Shown one piece after another: positions 1 to 6,825 of a stretch of 17,793 bases of DNA. Numbering within the stretch: position 1 is the stretch's first letter; every line of letters starts with the position of its first letter. Source of the stretch: an uncultured Clostridia bacterium (lineage in GTDB: Bacteria; Bacillota; Clostridia; Christensenellales; Aristaeellaceae). Under the pieces are notes generated by a model, which saw only the letters and a list, made by a program, of their open reading frames with translations, did not search any database and was not told the DNA's origin. The position numbers and the translations under genes are program-made. The stretch covers positions 1 through 17,793 of the forward strand of contig CAMNCR010000190.1 of assembly GCA_946534455.1 (NCBI GenBank). Reading direction: 5' to 3'.

Positions 1-1854
1 GCCCTGACCCGCATCGATCGCTGGTTCCTCTTCCGCCTCAAGCACCTGGCGGAGCTGGAAAACCGGATTGCCGCCGAAGGGCTTCGGGACGGGGACTATG
101 CCCTGCTCAAGCGCATGGGCTATCCGGATTCCGCCATTCGCCGCCTGGCCGGCGTCTCCTCCCTCCCCGGCTGGCAGTACAGCTATAAGATGGTCGACAC
201 CTGCGGCGCGGAATTTGCCGCCGAAACGCCCTATTTCTATGCCTGTACCGACGAAGCCTGCGAATCCCGCGCCCTGAAGCGCTCCGGCAAGCCCGTCGTC
301 ATCGTCCTGGGCTCCGGCCCGATCCGCATCGGCCAGGGCATCGAGTTTGACTACAGCTCCGTGCATTGCGTCTGGACCCTGCGCCAGATGGGCTATGACG
401 TGGTGATCATCAACAACAATCCCGAAACCGTCTCCACCGACTATGACACCGCGGACCGGCTCTATTTCGAGCCGCTGACGCCGGAGGACGTGATGAGCGT
501 CATCCGGGTGGAAAAGCCCATCGGCGTCGTGGTGGCCTTCGGCGGGCAGACCGCCATCAAGCTGACCCAGTTCCTGGCGCAGCAGGGAATCACCATTCTC
601 GGCACCAGCGCGGAATCCATCGATATCGCGGAGGACCGGGAGCGGTTTGACGCCCTGCTGGAGCGGTTCGGCATCCGCCGTCCCCGCGGCATGGGCGTGC
701 GCACCATGGAGGAGGCCATCCAGGCCGCGGAATCCCTGGGCTATCCGGTGCTGCTCCGTCCTTCCTATGTCATCGGCGGACAGAACATGACCATCTCCCG
801 CTCCCGGAAGCATACCATCGCCTATATGGAGCGGATTCTGGCCGGCGGCATCGAAAACCCGGTGCTGGTCGATCAGTATCTGCCCGGCATCGAGCTGGAG
901 GTGGATGTCATTTCCGACGGAACGGATGTCCTGATTCCCGGCATCATGGAGCATATTGAGCGCGCGGGCGTCCACAGCGGTGATTCCATCGCCGTCTATC
1001 CGCCCTTTAACCTCACGGAGAAGTTCCAGGCCCGCGTCTGCGATATTTCCACGAAGCTGGCGCTGGCGCTGGGCACCCGGGGACTGGTCAATATTCAGTA
1101 TCTGATTTACGATCAGGAGCTGTATGTCATCGAGGTCAATCCGCGGGCTTCCCGCACCATTCCCTACATCAGCAAGGTCACCGGGGTTCCCATGGTTGAT
1201 CTGGCCTCCCGGGTCATGCTGGGCGAATCCCTGGCTTCCCTGGGATACGGAACAGGCCTCTATCCCGTGCCCCCCTGCTGCGCCATCAAGGTGCCGGTCT
1301 TTTCCTTCGAAAAGCTCAATGACGCGGATTCCATCCTGGGTCCGGAAATGAAGTCCACCGGCGAGGTGCTCGGCATCGGCATCACCAAGGCGGAGGCCCT
1401 GTTCAAGGGGCTCACCGCGGCAGGCTATTCCCTGTCGGCCGCCCGGGACAATTCCCGGATCGGCATCCTCCTCTCCGTGGAGGACGAGGATTTCCCGGAT
1501 GCCATTTCCGTCGCCCGCCGCTGCTATGATCTGGGCATCCATCTGTATGCCACCAAGGATACCGCGCGGGCCATTTCCTCCGTCGGCCTGACGGTGGCCC
1601 CCGTGGCCGATCCCAGAATCAGCGATGAAATCATCGGCCTGATGGAGGGCGGCGAGGTCAATTACATCATCTACACCGGCGCCGTGAAGGATGACACCGT
1701 CGGGGATTATACCGTGCTCCATCGCCGGGCCATGGTGCTGGGCATTCCCTGCATGACCTCCCTGGATACGGCCAACGCGCTGCTGGATATTCTGGGCTCC
1801 CGCTTCTCCGCCTGGAACACGGCCCTGGTGGATATCAATCATATGCGCCGCTGA
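1..1854 (+). CDS. carB: Carbamoyl-phosphate synthase large subunit, 5'-truncated by the window edge
   Basis: This is the C-terminal 617 residues of a protein usually near 1,070 residues. CarB makes carbamoyl phosphate from bicarbonate, glutamine-derived ammonia and two ATP, for pyrimidine and arginine synthesis. The frame is open from base 1 and begins in the central oligomerisation domain (IDRWFL motif). A linker leads to the second ATP-grasp half at about fragment residue 97 (VIVLGSGPIRIGQGIEFDYS). Its metal and ATP site is visible as EVNPRASRT. The last ~135 residues are the MGS-like allosteric domain; the two threonines of the effector loop are kept (ATKDTA), but the usual glycine between them is Asp. 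The small subunit and the 5' half must lie to the left. No convincing terminator separates it from the next gene, which has its own promoter. The family call is secure. Confidence 0.97.
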   Translation, partial: ALTRIDRWFLFRLKHLAELENRIAAEGLRDGDYALLKRMGYPDSAIRRLAGVSSLPGWQYSYKMVDTCGAEFAAETPYFYACTDEACESRALKRSGKPVVIVLGSGPIRIGQGIEFDYSSVHCVWTLRQMGYDVVIINNNPETVSTDYDTADRLYFEPLTPEDVMSVIRVEKPIGVVVAFGGQTAIKLTQFLAQQGITILGTSAESIDIAEDRERFDALLERFGIRRPRGMGVRTMEEAIQAAESLGYPVLLRPSYVIGGQNMTISRSRKHTIAYMERILAGGIENPVLVDQYLPGIELEVDVISDGTDVLIPGIMEHIERAGVHSGDSIAVYPPFNLTEKFQARVCDISTKLALALGTRGLVNIQYLIYDQELYVIEVNPRASRTIPYISKVTGVPMVDLASRVMLGESLASLGYGTGLYPVPPCCAIKVPVFSFEKLNDADSILGPEMKSTGEVLGIGITKAEALFKGLTAAGYSLSAARDNSRIGILLSVEDEDFPDAISVARRCYDLGIHLYATKDTARAISSVGLTVAPVADPRISDEIIGLMEGGEVNYIIYTGAVKDDTVGDYTVLHRRAMVLGIPCMTSLDTANALLDILGSRFSAWNTALVDINHMRR

Positions 1855-1863
1855 CCCTGCCTA

Positions 1864-1892
1864 TTGAAAGCGGACGGTTTTTTCTGTATAAT
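1864..1892 (+). promoter_or_regulatory. Sigma-A-type promoter of the flavodiiron gene
   Basis: TTGAAA at 1864-1869 and a perfect TATAAT at 1887-1892 are separated by 17 bp, placing the start site near 1898-1900. It begins 10 nt after the carB stop codon, so the downstream gene can be expressed separately from carB. Confidence 0.8.
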
Positions 1893-1936
1893 CTCCTCAT
1901 CCCTGATGACTGAAATAATCTGCGGGAGAGGAGATT
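1890..1936 (+). promoter_or_regulatory. Leader dyad that pairs with the flavodiiron ribosome binding site
   Basis: The arm at 1890-1903 pairs with 1924-1936 over 13 bp with one bulged A (1899) and a 20-nt loop. The right arm contains the AGAGGAG ribosome binding site (1927-1933), which lies 9 nt before the ATG. The left arm straddles the expected transcription start, so the full hairpin would form only in read-through RNA from carB, not in RNA started at the local promoter. The pairing is directly visible; the regulatory role is inference. Confidence 0.5.
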
Positions 1937-1942
1937 TTTGAT

Positions 1943-3736
1943 ATGGAAATTACACAGGATATCCGCTATATCGGCGTCAATGATCATCAGATCGATCTGT
2001 TCGAGGGTCAGTATGTTGTGCCCAATGGCATGGCATATAATTCCTACGTCATTCTGGATGAAAAGGTTGCCGTCATGGATACGGTGGATCAGCACTTCAC
2101 CCACGAATGGCTGGACAATCTGGCCGCTGCCCTGGCCGGCCGCCAGCCGGACTATCTGGTGGTTCAGCACATGGAGCCGGACCATTCCGCCAACATTGTC
2201 CATTTCCTGAAAAACTACCCCGATGCCACCGTGGTTTCCTCTGCCAAGGCCTTCGCCATGATGAAGAATTTCTTCGGTCAGGAGTTCGAAGACCGCCGCA
2301 TCGTGATCAAAGACGGCGATACGCTCCCTCTGGGCCGGCATACGCTGACCTTCGTCGCCGCCCCCATGGTGCACTGGCCTGAAGTCATGATGACCTATGA
2401 CAGCACGGATCATGTCCTCTTCTCCGCGGACGGATTCGGGAAATTCGGCGCGCTCGACGCGGACGAGGACTGGGCCTGCGAAGCCCGCCGGTATTACTTT
2501 GGCATCGTCGGCAAGTACGGCGCGCAGGTGCAGGCCGTGCTGAAAAAGGCCGCCGGTCTGCAGATCGACACCATCTGCCCGCTTCACGGCCCCATCCTGT
2601 CCGAAAACCTGGCCTACTATCTGAATCTGTATCAGACCTGGTCCAGCTACGGCGTGGAAAGCGACGGCATCGTCATCGCCTACACCTCCGTCTACGGCCA
2701 TACGAAAAAGGCGGTCGAGCTTCTCGCGGAAAAGCTGCGCGCCAAGGGCTGCCCGAAGGTGGTCGTGAACGATCTGGCCCGCTGCGATATGGCGGAGGCC
2801 GTGGAGGATGCCTTCCGCTATGGCCGGCTGGTGCTGGCTACCACCACCTATAACGCCGATATCTTCCCCTTCATGCGGACCTTTATCGAGCATCTGACGG
2901 AGCGGGGCTATCGGAACCGCACCATCGGCTTCATCGAGAACGGCTCCTGGGCTCCCCTGGCTGCGAAGGTCATGAAGGGAATGTTCGAAGGCAGCAAGGA
3001 TCTGATCTTCGCCGAGCCCGTCGTCCGGCTGACCTCCGCGCTGAACGATGTCAGCCGGGAGCAGATCGAAGCCCTGGCCGGCGAGCTCTGTCAGGACTAT
3101 CTCGCCCGGCAGGATAATACTGCCAACAAGAACGATCTGACGGCTCTGTTCCGCATCGGCTACGGGCTGTATGTGGTCACCTCCAACGACGGCCAGAAGG
3201 ACAACGGCCTGATCGTCAATACGGTTTCCCAGGTGACGGATTCCCCCAACCGCATCGCCGTGTGCATCAATAAGCAGAATTACTCTCATCACGTCATCCG
3301 GCAGACCGGCATTCTGAACGTCAACTGCCTGTCCGTGGACGCCCCCTTCTCCGTGTTTGAAAGCTTCGGCTTCCGCAGCGGACGCAACGTGGATAAGTTC
3401 GAGGGGACGGAGGTGCTTCGCTCCGATAACGGACTGGTCTTCCTGTCTCAGCACATCAACGCGTTCATGTCCCTGAAGGTGGAGCAGTATGTGGATCTGG
3501 ATTCCCACGGCATGTTCATCTGCACCGTGACGGAGGCGCGGGTTCTCTCCGACCGGCCCACCATGACCTATACCTATTATCAGGAGAACGTCAAGCCCCG
3601 GCCCCAGACCGAAGGCAAAAAGGGCTGGGTCTGCCGGATCTGCGGCTACATCTATGAGGGCGAGGAGCTGCCGGATGATTTCGTCTGTCCCCTGTGCAAG
3701 CATGGCGCCGCCGATTTTGATCCCATCGTTTCATAA
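1943..3736 (+). CDS. Flavodiiron protein fused to flavin-reductase and rubredoxin domains (FprA-Hrb-like)
   Basis: A 597-residue cytoplasmic protein, predicted to reduce O2 to water and/or NO to N2O. Domains in order: metallo-beta-lactamase-like diiron domain (~1-240), flavodoxin-like FMN domain (~242-390, IAYTSVYGHTKKAV), flavin-reductase-like domain (~397-550, GLYVVTS), and a C-terminal rubredoxin (~561-597). The diiron ligands are all present: H76-x-E78-x-D80, H144, D163 and H215. The rubredoxin has C564-x2-C567 (CRICGYIYEG) and C582-x2-C585. The last two domains match the layout of the separate Moorella protein Hrb, the electron donor to FprA, so donor and oxidase appear fused. The start has a good RBS 9 nt upstream. 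The gene is monocistronic with its own promoter and a 3' stem-loop. Whether O2 or NO is the main substrate cannot be read from sequence. Confidence 0.95.
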   Translation: MEITQDIRYIGVNDHQIDLFEGQYVVPNGMAYNSYVILDEKVAVMDTVDQHFTHEWLDNLAAALAGRQPDYLVVQHMEPDHSANIVHFLKNYPDATVVSSAKAFAMMKNFFGQEFEDRRIVIKDGDTLPLGRHTLTFVAAPMVHWPEVMMTYDSTDHVLFSADGFGKFGALDADEDWACEARRYYFGIVGKYGAQVQAVLKKAAGLQIDTICPLHGPILSENLAYYLNLYQTWSSYGVESDGIVIAYTSVYGHTKKAVELLAEKLRAKGCPKVVVNDLARCDMAEAVEDAFRYGRLVLATTTYNADIFPFMRTFIEHLTERGYRNRTIGFIENGSWAPLAAKVMKGMFEGSKDLIFAEPVVRLTSALNDVSREQIEALAGELCQDYLARQDNTANKNDLTALFRIGYGLYVVTSNDGQKDNGLIVNTVSQVTDSPNRIAVCINKQNYSHHVIRQTGILNVNCLSVDAPFSVFESFGFRSGRNVDKFEGTEVLRSDNGLVFLSQHINAFMSLKVEQYVDLDSHGMFICTVTEARVLSDRPTMTYTYYQENVKPRPQTEGKKGWVCRICGYIYEGEELPDDFVCPLCKHGAADFDPIVS

Positions 3737-3753
3737 TCGCATCAAGGCAAAGC

Positions 3754-3790
3754 GGGAGGCCCGGGCATACTGCCCGGGCCTCCCTGTATG
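3754..3790 (+). terminator. Stem-loop after the flavodiiron gene
   Basis: A perfect 13-bp GC-rich stem (3754-3766 with 3772-3784) and a 5-nt loop start 17 nt after the stop codon. The following T tract is weak (TGTATGTTG), so it may terminate inefficiently or mainly protect the 3' end of the mRNA. Confidence 0.65.
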
Positions 3791-3803
3791 TTGCTCATAA
3801 TCC

Positions 3804-3850
3804 TTCCGGAGGGCGACCGGCCCCCCTTGGTCGCGCCGCAGGCGCGAAAC
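3804..3850. repeat. Two-hairpin palindromic repeat, copy 1
   Basis: This 47-nt unit shares a perfect 24-nt block (3827-3850) with copy 2 (3926-3949) and has a related left half (TTCC...AGGGCGAYCGG). Its right hairpin is TCGCGCC-gca-GGCGCGA (3831-3847). The left hairpin (3806-3830) is imperfect, with G-U pairs and one mismatch. It looks like a REP-type intergenic element. No protein is associated with it here. Confidence 0.7.
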
Positions 3851-3900
3851 CCTCCCCCGGTCATTTTCGCTCTGTTTCAAAAATCTTCCAGTCCGAAGGT

Positions 3901-3949
3901 TTCCAAAGGGCGATCGGAAAGCCCTTTGGTCGCGCCGCAGGCGCGAAAC
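3901..3949. repeat. Two-hairpin palindromic repeat, copy 2
   Basis: Second copy, 49 nt, in the same orientation, 50 nt after copy 1. The left hairpin is a perfect 9-bp stem, CCAAAGGGC (3903-3911) with GCCCTTTGG (3921-3929). The right hairpin is TCGCGCC-gca-GGCGCGA (3930-3946). It ends 5 nt from the stop codon of the minus-strand GH5 gene, so it would form the 3' end of that mRNA and could stabilise or terminate it. Confidence 0.7.
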
Positions 3950-3954
3950 TTTTC

Positions 3955-5172
3955 TTACCGATTGATCTCACAGTTCCTCATAATCGCCAGCGCGATATCC
4001 GGATACGTCCACTCGCAGTTTTTCCGGTTGATCAGTCCGAAGAGCTCTCCGTTGCCCACAAAGGCATGATTGTCCCACCAGCAGCAGGTGATCCCTCTCG
4101 CGCTGGCGGAAGCCACATAATAGGACGCAAAGTTGACCCGATCCTGGAGATTCCCGCCCTTGTCCAGCGCGCCAAACTCGTCCATCACCACCGGAATGCC
4201 CCTGGACACGAACCGTTCATACAGCGCGTTCATCATGGAGCCGATTTCGGACTTTTTGCTGTCGTCCTTTTCCAGATCAAAGGTGGTATCCGTCCGGTTG
4301 TTCCGGTTCAGGGCAAACTCATAGGGGGTATAGGCATGCGTCGCCACCAGAATCCGGTTTTCCGCGGTGTCCGTCGGCAGCTGGAACGCCTCATTGCAGG
4401 CATACCAGGGAGAAGCATCGTAGGCCGGCACGGACAGGTACCGGGTCGCGTTGTTTCCGCCCGTCGCCCGCACCGTGTCCACGAACAGCTGATTGAGCTT
4501 ATTGATGCAGGCGGCCGCCTCCTGGCACGCCGGAACCTCCTCCTGCCAGCTCCATTCATAGGCCGTGCCCACCAGCCGCGGCTCGTTCATGGATTCCAGG
4601 ATCAGATGATCGTCACAGTCCGCAAAGGCCTCCGCCATCTGCTTCCAGATCGCGGACAGATACGCGGCGGACCGCTCATAGTGCGCCTCATCCGGATAAT
4701 AGTAGGCAGGATCATTGTCATGATGCGTGTTGACGATCACATACAGCCCCTCGTTCAGAGCATCGTGCGCCACCTCCACCACGCGGTTCAGCCAGGCCTC
4801 GTCCACCTGATTCTGCTCATCCACATGATTGTGCCAGCTCACGGGCATCCGGATCAGGCGGAAGCCAGCCTCCTTCAGCGCGCTGAACAGCTCCGGCGTC
4901 GTCCGGGTGCCGACCCAGATGGTCTCCATGCCCGCGCCGGTGGCATGCTTCGTGAAGCCGTCAAACGCGTCAAAGGTATTGCCCAGGTTCCAGCCCATCT
5001 TCAGCTCCCGGACAAACCGCAGCGCTTCATTGTCCGGGATTTCAAACTGCTTCATGTTCGTCACGACCGGAACCTCAATGCCTTCCGTCTGCACCGGGGC
5101 GTCCGCCTGGCAGGCAGCTGTGAAGCTGAGCAGCAGCATCAGGCTGAGAAACAGAATCCAGATCTTTTTCAT
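3955..5172 (-). CDS. Secreted GH5 family glycoside hydrolase (cellulase/endoglucanase-like lipoprotein)
   Basis: A 405-residue protein with a lipoprotein-type signal peptide: Lys-rich start, hydrophobic core and a probable lipidated Cys21 in FTAAC. The rest is a GH5 (beta/alpha)8 barrel that cleaves beta-1,4-glucan-type or related polysaccharides. Visible family motifs are GWNLGNTFDAF (60-70), R108 in IRMPVSWH, H150-H151, the acid/base E197 in SMNEP, H279/Y281 in THAYTP, the nucleophile E332 in VMDEFG, and W366 in CCWWDNH. GWNLGNT-type sequences are common in GH5_4, but the subfamily and substrate are not certain. No carbohydrate-binding module or dockerin is present. The start has a GGAGGA RBS 8 nt upstream. 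The gene is alone on its strand, with its own promoter and a palindromic repeat just after its stop. Confidence 0.93.
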   Translation of the reverse strand: MKKIWILFLSLMLLLSFTAACQADAPVQTEGIEVPVVTNMKQFEIPDNEALRFVRELKMGWNLGNTFDAFDGFTKHATGAGMETIWVGTRTTPELFSALKEAGFRLIRMPVSWHNHVDEQNQVDEAWLNRVVEVAHDALNEGLYVIVNTHHDNDPAYYYPDEAHYERSAAYLSAIWKQMAEAFADCDDHLILESMNEPRLVGTAYEWSWQEEVPACQEAAACINKLNQLFVDTVRATGGNNATRYLSVPAYDASPWYACNEAFQLPTDTAENRILVATHAYTPYEFALNRNNRTDTTFDLEKDDSKKSEIGSMMNALYERFVSRGIPVVMDEFGALDKGGNLQDRVNFASYYVASASARGITCCWWDNHAFVGNGELFGLINRKNCEWTYPDIALAIMRNCEINR

Positions 5173-5209
5173 TCCGGTTTTCCTCCGTTCTTCCTCTTTT
5201 TTTTCTTCT

Positions 5210-5237
5210 ATTATATCTTTTCCGTCTGTTTCCGCAA
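5210..5237 (-). promoter_or_regulatory. Predicted promoter of the GH5 gene
   Basis: On the minus strand, TATAAT (5210-5215) lies 16 bp downstream of TTGCGG (5232-5237). The -10 is perfect and the -35 is weak. It gives a short purine-rich leader of about 30 nt with no obvious structure. Confidence 0.6.
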
Positions 5238-5257
5238 GGCTTTTTCTCCGCCCGCCC

Positions 5258-5286
5258 TTGCCAACTCGCCCTTTCGGTGCTACAAT
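5258..5286 (+). promoter_or_regulatory. Predicted promoter of the antiporter gene
   Basis: TTGCCA (5258-5263) and TACAAT (5281-5286) are spaced 17 bp apart. It is divergent from the GH5 promoter; the two -35 elements are about 20 bp apart, so one regulator could affect both. The start site would be near 5292-5294. Confidence 0.7.
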
Positions 5287-5293
5287 GCCCAGA

Positions 5294-5329
5294 GCCCAGG
5301 AACGTCCCCGGACGATCCCCGGCTTTTTT
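5294..5329 (+). promoter_or_regulatory. Terminator-like hairpin in the antiporter leader (possible attenuator)
   Basis: From just after the predicted start site the leader folds into a long interrupted hairpin: 5294-5296 with 5321-5323, 5299-5301 with 5316-5318, and 5303-5306 with 5311-5314. It is followed directly by six T residues (5324-5329), then the RBS and ATG. This is the form of an intrinsic terminator placed before a gene. I see no clear alternative antiterminator, so an attenuator role is tentative. Confidence 0.45.
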
Positions 5330-5353
5330 CTTGGAAAGGATGCTGTACGAATT

Positions 5354-6667
5354 ATGCAAACGCTGCTTCTGGTTGCCTTTGCCCTCTTTTCCGGGCTTCT
5401 GATGACCCGTCTCTTTGTCCGGTTCCATCTGCCGGACGTAACTGCCTACCTGGTCACGGGCGTTCTGATCGGACCCTGCGTGCTGGGCCGGCTCGCCATC
5501 CCGGGCATCGGGTTTCATTCCTTTGCCGAGGTGGATTCCCTGAGCCTGATCAACGATGTGGCGCTGGGCTTCATCGCCTTCGCCATCGGTCATGAGTTCC
5601 GCCTGTCCGCGCTGAAGCAGACCGGCAAGCAGGCCACCATTGTCGGAATCCTGCAGGCGGTCATCACCACCATCGTCGTGGATCTTGCGCTGGTCGCGCT
5701 CCACTTCGCCCGTCCCGACCTGATGAGCCTTCCGGTCGCGCTCACCCTCGGCGCCATCGCCGCCGCCACCGCCCCTGCCGCAACCCTGATGGTCGTCCGG
5801 CAGTATAAGGCCAAGGGTCCCGTCACGGATGTGCTGCTGCCCGTCGTTGCCCTGGATGACGCGGTGGGTCTGGTCATCTTTGCCATCTCCTTCGGCGCCG
5901 CCCAGGCCATGATAAGCGGAACGGCTCACCTCCTTGCCCTCATCATCGAGCCCCTGGGCGAGGTCATTCTGTCTCTGCTGCTCGGCACGGCGGTCGGCTT
6001 CGGCCTCACCTTCCTGGAGCGCTTCTTTCATTCCCATCGGAACCGGAACGCGCTGATCGTGGGCAGCGTCATTCTGACCGTGGCCCTCAGCCAGCTGCAG
6101 TTCGAGCTGGGCGGCTTCACCTTCGGCTTCTCCTCCCTGCTGGTCTGCATGATGCTGGGCACTGTCTTCTGCAACTTCTGCCCCCTCAGCGAGGACCTGA
6201 TGCTCCAGGCGGACCGCTGGTCCGGCCCTGCGCTGACGCTCTTCTTTGTGCTCAGCGGCTCCGCGCTGCAGTTCGATGTTTTCTCGCAGCCCGCGGTGAT
6301 CCTGATCGGTGTCATCTATATCGCCGCCCGGTCCCTGGGCAAATACCTCGGTGCCCGGATCAGCTCCAGCCTGGCGCACAGCCCTGAGACCGTCCGGAAA
6401 TATCTGGGCATCACGCTCCTGCCGCAGGCCGGCGTGGCCCTGGGCATGTGCACCACCGCCGCCCGGACCATGGGGGCCGACGGTCTTCTGATTCGCAACA
6501 TCATCCTCTTCTCGGTGCTCGTGTATGAGCTCATCGGCCCCAGCCTCACCAAGATGGCGCTGACGAAGGCCGGCGACATTCAGAGCGAGCCGAAGGAAAT
6601 CAAGGAACGCCGCTCCGCCCTCCTCCGGCAGGTGAAAAAGCACGTCCCTGCCCCCTTTGACAAATGA
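5354..6667 (+). CDS. CPA2-family cation/proton antiporter (Na+/H+ or K+/H+ exchanger, Kef-type membrane domain)
   Basis: A 437-residue, very hydrophobic membrane protein with about 12 predicted helices. It should exchange H+ for Na+ or K+ across the cytoplasmic membrane. The family signatures are ATAPAATL (138-145, broken helix), ALDDAVGLVIF (166-176) with the paired ion-binding Asp168/Asp169, and LPQAGVALG (356-364). The protein ends after a short charged tail (~405-437) and has no RCK/TrkA-N nucleotide-binding domain, unlike KefB and KefC. I chose the ATG at 5354 because upstream sequence in this frame is antisense to the GH5 gene and precedes the promoter. A GGAAAGGA RBS lies 13 nt before it, slightly far. 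It is a single gene between a divergent promoter and a strong terminator. Ion specificity is unknown. Confidence 0.9.
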   Translation: MQTLLLVAFALFSGLLMTRLFVRFHLPDVTAYLVTGVLIGPCVLGRLAIPGIGFHSFAEVDSLSLINDVALGFIAFAIGHEFRLSALKQTGKQATIVGILQAVITTIVVDLALVALHFARPDLMSLPVALTLGAIAAATAPAATLMVVRQYKAKGPVTDVLLPVVALDDAVGLVIFAISFGAAQAMISGTAHLLALIIEPLGEVILSLLLGTAVGFGLTFLERFFHSHRNRNALIVGSVILTVALSQLQFELGGFTFGFSSLLVCMMLGTVFCNFCPLSEDLMLQADRWSGPALTLFFVLSGSALQFDVFSQPAVILIGVIYIAARSLGKYLGARISSSLAHSPETVRKYLGITLLPQAGVALGMCTTAARTMGADGLLIRNIILFSVLVYELIGPSLTKMALTKAGDIQSEPKEIKERRSALLRQVKKHVPAPFDK

Positions 6668-6683
6668 CCTCACAGCCTCCCCG

Positions 6684-6720
6684 GCCGTCCGCGGTTTTCG
6701 CGGACGGCTTCTTTATCTCT
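6684..6720 (+). terminator. Rho-independent terminator of the antiporter gene
   Basis: A 10-bp stem GCCGTCCGCG (6684-6693) pairs with 6699-6708 around a GTTTT loop, followed by a T-rich tract (TTCTTTATCTCT). It starts 16 nt after the stop codon. Confidence 0.85.
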
Positions 6721-6745
6721 CCGACCACAACTTTTAGTGTTTTCT

Positions 6746-6775
6746 TTGCTTTTTATCTACAGAGTATGGTATAAT
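6746..6775 (+). promoter_or_regulatory. Extended -10 promoter of the parE-galM operon
   Basis: TATAAT at 6770-6775 is preceded by TG at 6767-6768 (extended -10). A partial -35, TTGCTT, lies at 6746-6751, 18 bp upstream. It is the only good promoter seen for the six downstream genes. Confidence 0.75.
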
Positions 6776-6825
6776 AAGATGTTAAGTTTGCTTTCCTTTT
6801 TGAGGGAGCGCAAAGGAGTGTATTC

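Noticed and set aside
1558..1578. Asp instead of Gly in the allosteric loop of CarB (ATKDTA)
   Set aside because: The allosteric domain varies widely among bacteria and the two threonines are kept. It is a small variation, not evidence of lost regulation.
1848..1883. Possible carB terminator: CCGCT and AGCGG arms followed by six T residues (1878-1883)
   Set aside because: The stem is only about 5 bp with a 16-nt loop, separated from the T run by four bases, and it overlaps the next promoter. It is too weak to call.
1835..3703. A 622-codon open frame on the minus strand, opposite the flavodiiron gene
   Set aside because: The plus-strand protein has all its family motifs. The minus-strand translation has no recognisable domain and is rich in Gly, His, Ile and Val, as expected of an antisense shadow in GC-rich DNA.
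4829..5353. Longer N terminus for the antiporter from an upstream in-frame start at 4829
   Set aside because: The extra 175 codons are antisense GH5 sequence and lie before the antiporter promoter. The hydrophobic family start is at the ATG at 5354.
4066..5595. A 509-codon plus-strand open frame opposite the GH5 gene
   Set aside because: It is antisense to a GH5 gene with complete catalytic motifs and runs through two promoters. Its translation has no family features.
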